From: a bacterium SM23_31
GTDB lineage: Bacteria > SM23-31
Assembly: GCA_001304035.1 (NCBI GenBank)
Contig: LJUD01000210.1
Coordinates: 1 to 5,883, forward strand
Direction: 5' to 3'
DNA: 5,883 bases
The notes under the pieces are model-generated. The model was not told the origin of the DNA. It searched no databases and saw only the letters and a program-made list of their open reading frames with translations. Of the stretch, positions 4,599-5,883 are shown one piece after another. The number at the start of each line of letters is the position of its first letter. Positions within the stretch are counted from its first letter, which is position 1. The position numbers were made by a program, and so were the translations under genes.

Positions 4599-5883
4599 AT
4601 GATTTTGAGGCGTTTTTTAGTACTTATTGCAATCGTTTCGCTGGTTTTTTCCGCCACTCTGGGATTTTCGCAGACTTTTCCGGAGTCTCAGGATGATCCG
4701 GTTTTAAAAAGGATTATCGAGCTCGGCATGACCGATAACCAGGTAATGAAATGGCTTGATATTGCGTGCAACCGGTTTGGCGGAAGATATACCGGAACGG
4801 ATGCGTACAACAATGCCGCACAATGGGCGGTTTATGAATTTAAAAAATGGGGAATGCAGGTAGAATTGGATGAAGTCGGGGAAGTCCCGGTCGGTTTCAA
4901 CCGCGGTCCCTGGTTCGGTAAAATGATAGAACCGACAGAGAAAGCCCTATATTTCGGAACGCCGTCGTATACTGCCGGCACAAAGGGTGTTCAGCGCGGC
5001 ATAGCCATTATTGCTCCTGAGGACAGCCTGCAGATACTTTCAATGAAAGAACGGTTCAAAGATGCGTGGGTATTGATTCCCGGTGACAGCAGAGGTTTTG
5101 CCCGGGATGGACGAAGAGTAATGCAAAAGTCGTTCCTGGTAAGAACATTGGAAGAAGCCGGCGCATTAGGAACAATTCAGCGTGCGAGAGTTCCCATGCA
5201 GATGATGGACGGCTACGTTCCGTCATGGGAAGAACTTCCGATCCTTCCGGATATTAAGCTTCAGGATATACAGTACGATGAAATTAAGGGTATTGTGAAC
5301 GGGGGTAATACAGTTGAGCTTGAATTTGAAATCCGTAACTGGTTTAAATTAGGTCCCGTTAAATACCATAATATTATTGCGTGGATACCCGGAACCATTT
5401 ATCCGGATGAATATATTATTATGAGCGGTCATTTTGATTCATTTGACGGTGCTACCGGGGCAGTCGACGACGGGTCTGGATTTACACCCGGAATGGAAGC
5501 TGCACGACTGATATTAAAGGCAGGGAGCAGACCAAAACGAACAATAATGGTGCATTTGTTTGCGGCGGAAGAAAACGGCATTATCGGGTCCCAGTCATGG
5601 CTTAGAAAAAATCCTGAAAAAATCCCTAAAATTGCAGTTCTTATGAACCGGGACGGCAGCCCAAGCGCAATAACCGGTGTTACTATTCCCGAATCATGGG
5701 CTTTTGACTTCGAAAAAATAGTCGAACCGCTGAAAAATATAAATCCCAAATTCCCCTTTGAGTTTTCAGTGAACCGCTATCCGGGCACACGTGCGACAAG
5801 ACCAAGTGGAACCGACGCCTCTGCATTTTCAATGGTCGGTGTCCCAACACTCAGAATGAATACGGAGACAGACTATCAATACA
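4599..5883 (+). CDS. Secreted M28-family zinc peptidase, PGCP/carboxypeptidase Q-like (right end cut by window)
   Basis: An exported exopeptidase-type metallohydrolase expected to remove single amino acids from peptides using two zinc ions. My translation gives 428 residues with no stop before the window edge. Residues 1-24 form a signal peptide (LRR, then the hydrophobic run FLVLIAIVSLVFSATLGFS), so a periplasmic or extracellular location is inferred. The catalytic domain shows GHFDSFDGATGAVDDGSG at 277-294, with zinc ligand His278 and bridging Asp290. AAEENG at 322-327 supplies catalytic Glu324 and zinc ligand Glu325, and NRDG at 350-353 supplies Asp352. The last zinc histidine, expected in a YHT-like motif, lies past the window. 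GTDASAF (404-410) and NRDG replace the SDH and NxDM motifs of classical aminopeptidases, which points to the carboxypeptidase Q branch. Residues of about 100-230, between the lid and the catalytic core, could be a PA-like insertion. Substrate cannot be told from sequence alone. Confidence 0.92.
   Translation, partial: MILRRFLVLIAIVSLVFSATLGFSQTFPESQDDPVLKRIIELGMTDNQVMKWLDIACNRFGGRYTGTDAYNNAAQWAVYEFKKWGMQVELDEVGEVPVGFNRGPWFGKMIEPTEKALYFGTPSYTAGTKGVQRGIAIIAPEDSLQILSMKERFKDAWVLIPGDSRGFARDGRRVMQKSFLVRTLEEAGALGTIQRARVPMQMMDGYVPSWEELPILPDIKLQDIQYDEIKGIVNGGNTVELEFEIRNWFKLGPVKYHNIIAWIPGTIYPDEYIIMSGHFDSFDGATGAVDDGSGFTPGMEAARLILKAGSRPKRTIMVHLFAAEENGIIGSQSWLRKNPEKIPKIAVLMNRDGSPSAITGVTIPESWAFDFEKIVEPLKNINPKFPFEFSVNRYPGTRATRPSGTDASAFSMVGVPTLRMNTETDYQY

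Noticed and set aside
5429..5749. Minus-strand open frame of 106 codons
   Set aside because: It is antisense to the M28 catalytic domain, which carries all expected motifs in the plus-strand frame.

Overview
The window reads as ordinary bacterial chromosome of low G+C content, with very A/T-rich spacers. Strong Shine-Dalgarno sequences precede four of the five genes, and GTG is used as a start once. The mix of a PGCP-like secreted M28 peptidase, a short stand-alone RRM protein, and one or two TAnnTTTG-like promoter boxes alongside clear Shine-Dalgarno sites would fit a member of the Bacteroidota/Chlorobiota/Ignavibacteriota (FCB) neighbourhood better than Bacteroidia proper, which rarely use Shine-Dalgarno sites. 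This placement is a guess from gene flavour, not a demonstrated assignment.

Left part (1-2964, all on the minus strand): a phosphorylating type I glyceraldehyde-3-phosphate dehydrogenase (gap, 614-1615) is followed after 59 bp by the N-terminal part of glucose-6-phosphate isomerase (pgi, from 554 running off the left edge). They probably form a small glycolysis/gluconeogenesis transcription unit. Upstream of gap, 290 bp away, lies a complete MscS-family mechanosensitive channel gene (1906-2964), probably transcribed on its own.

Centre (2965-3773): an 809-bp A/T-rich divergent intergenic region with no credible gene. It holds a 77-nt nested inverted repeat, a second weaker hairpin, a G/A-rich patch with three small hairpins behind a promoter-like sequence, and promoter candidates for both flanking genes.

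Right part (3774-5883, plus strand): a 97-aa RNA-binding protein made of one RRM domain plus an RGG-rich tail. A 531-bp spacer follows, containing a G+C-rich, strongly folded element of about 100 nt (4111-4206) that resembles one end of an integron attC site. The last gene is a secreted M28 (carboxypeptidase Q/PGCP-like) zinc peptidase that is open at the right edge; 428 codons are visible. The genes right of 2964 show no obvious functional link with the glycolytic pair. The most unusual material is in the intergenic DNA.
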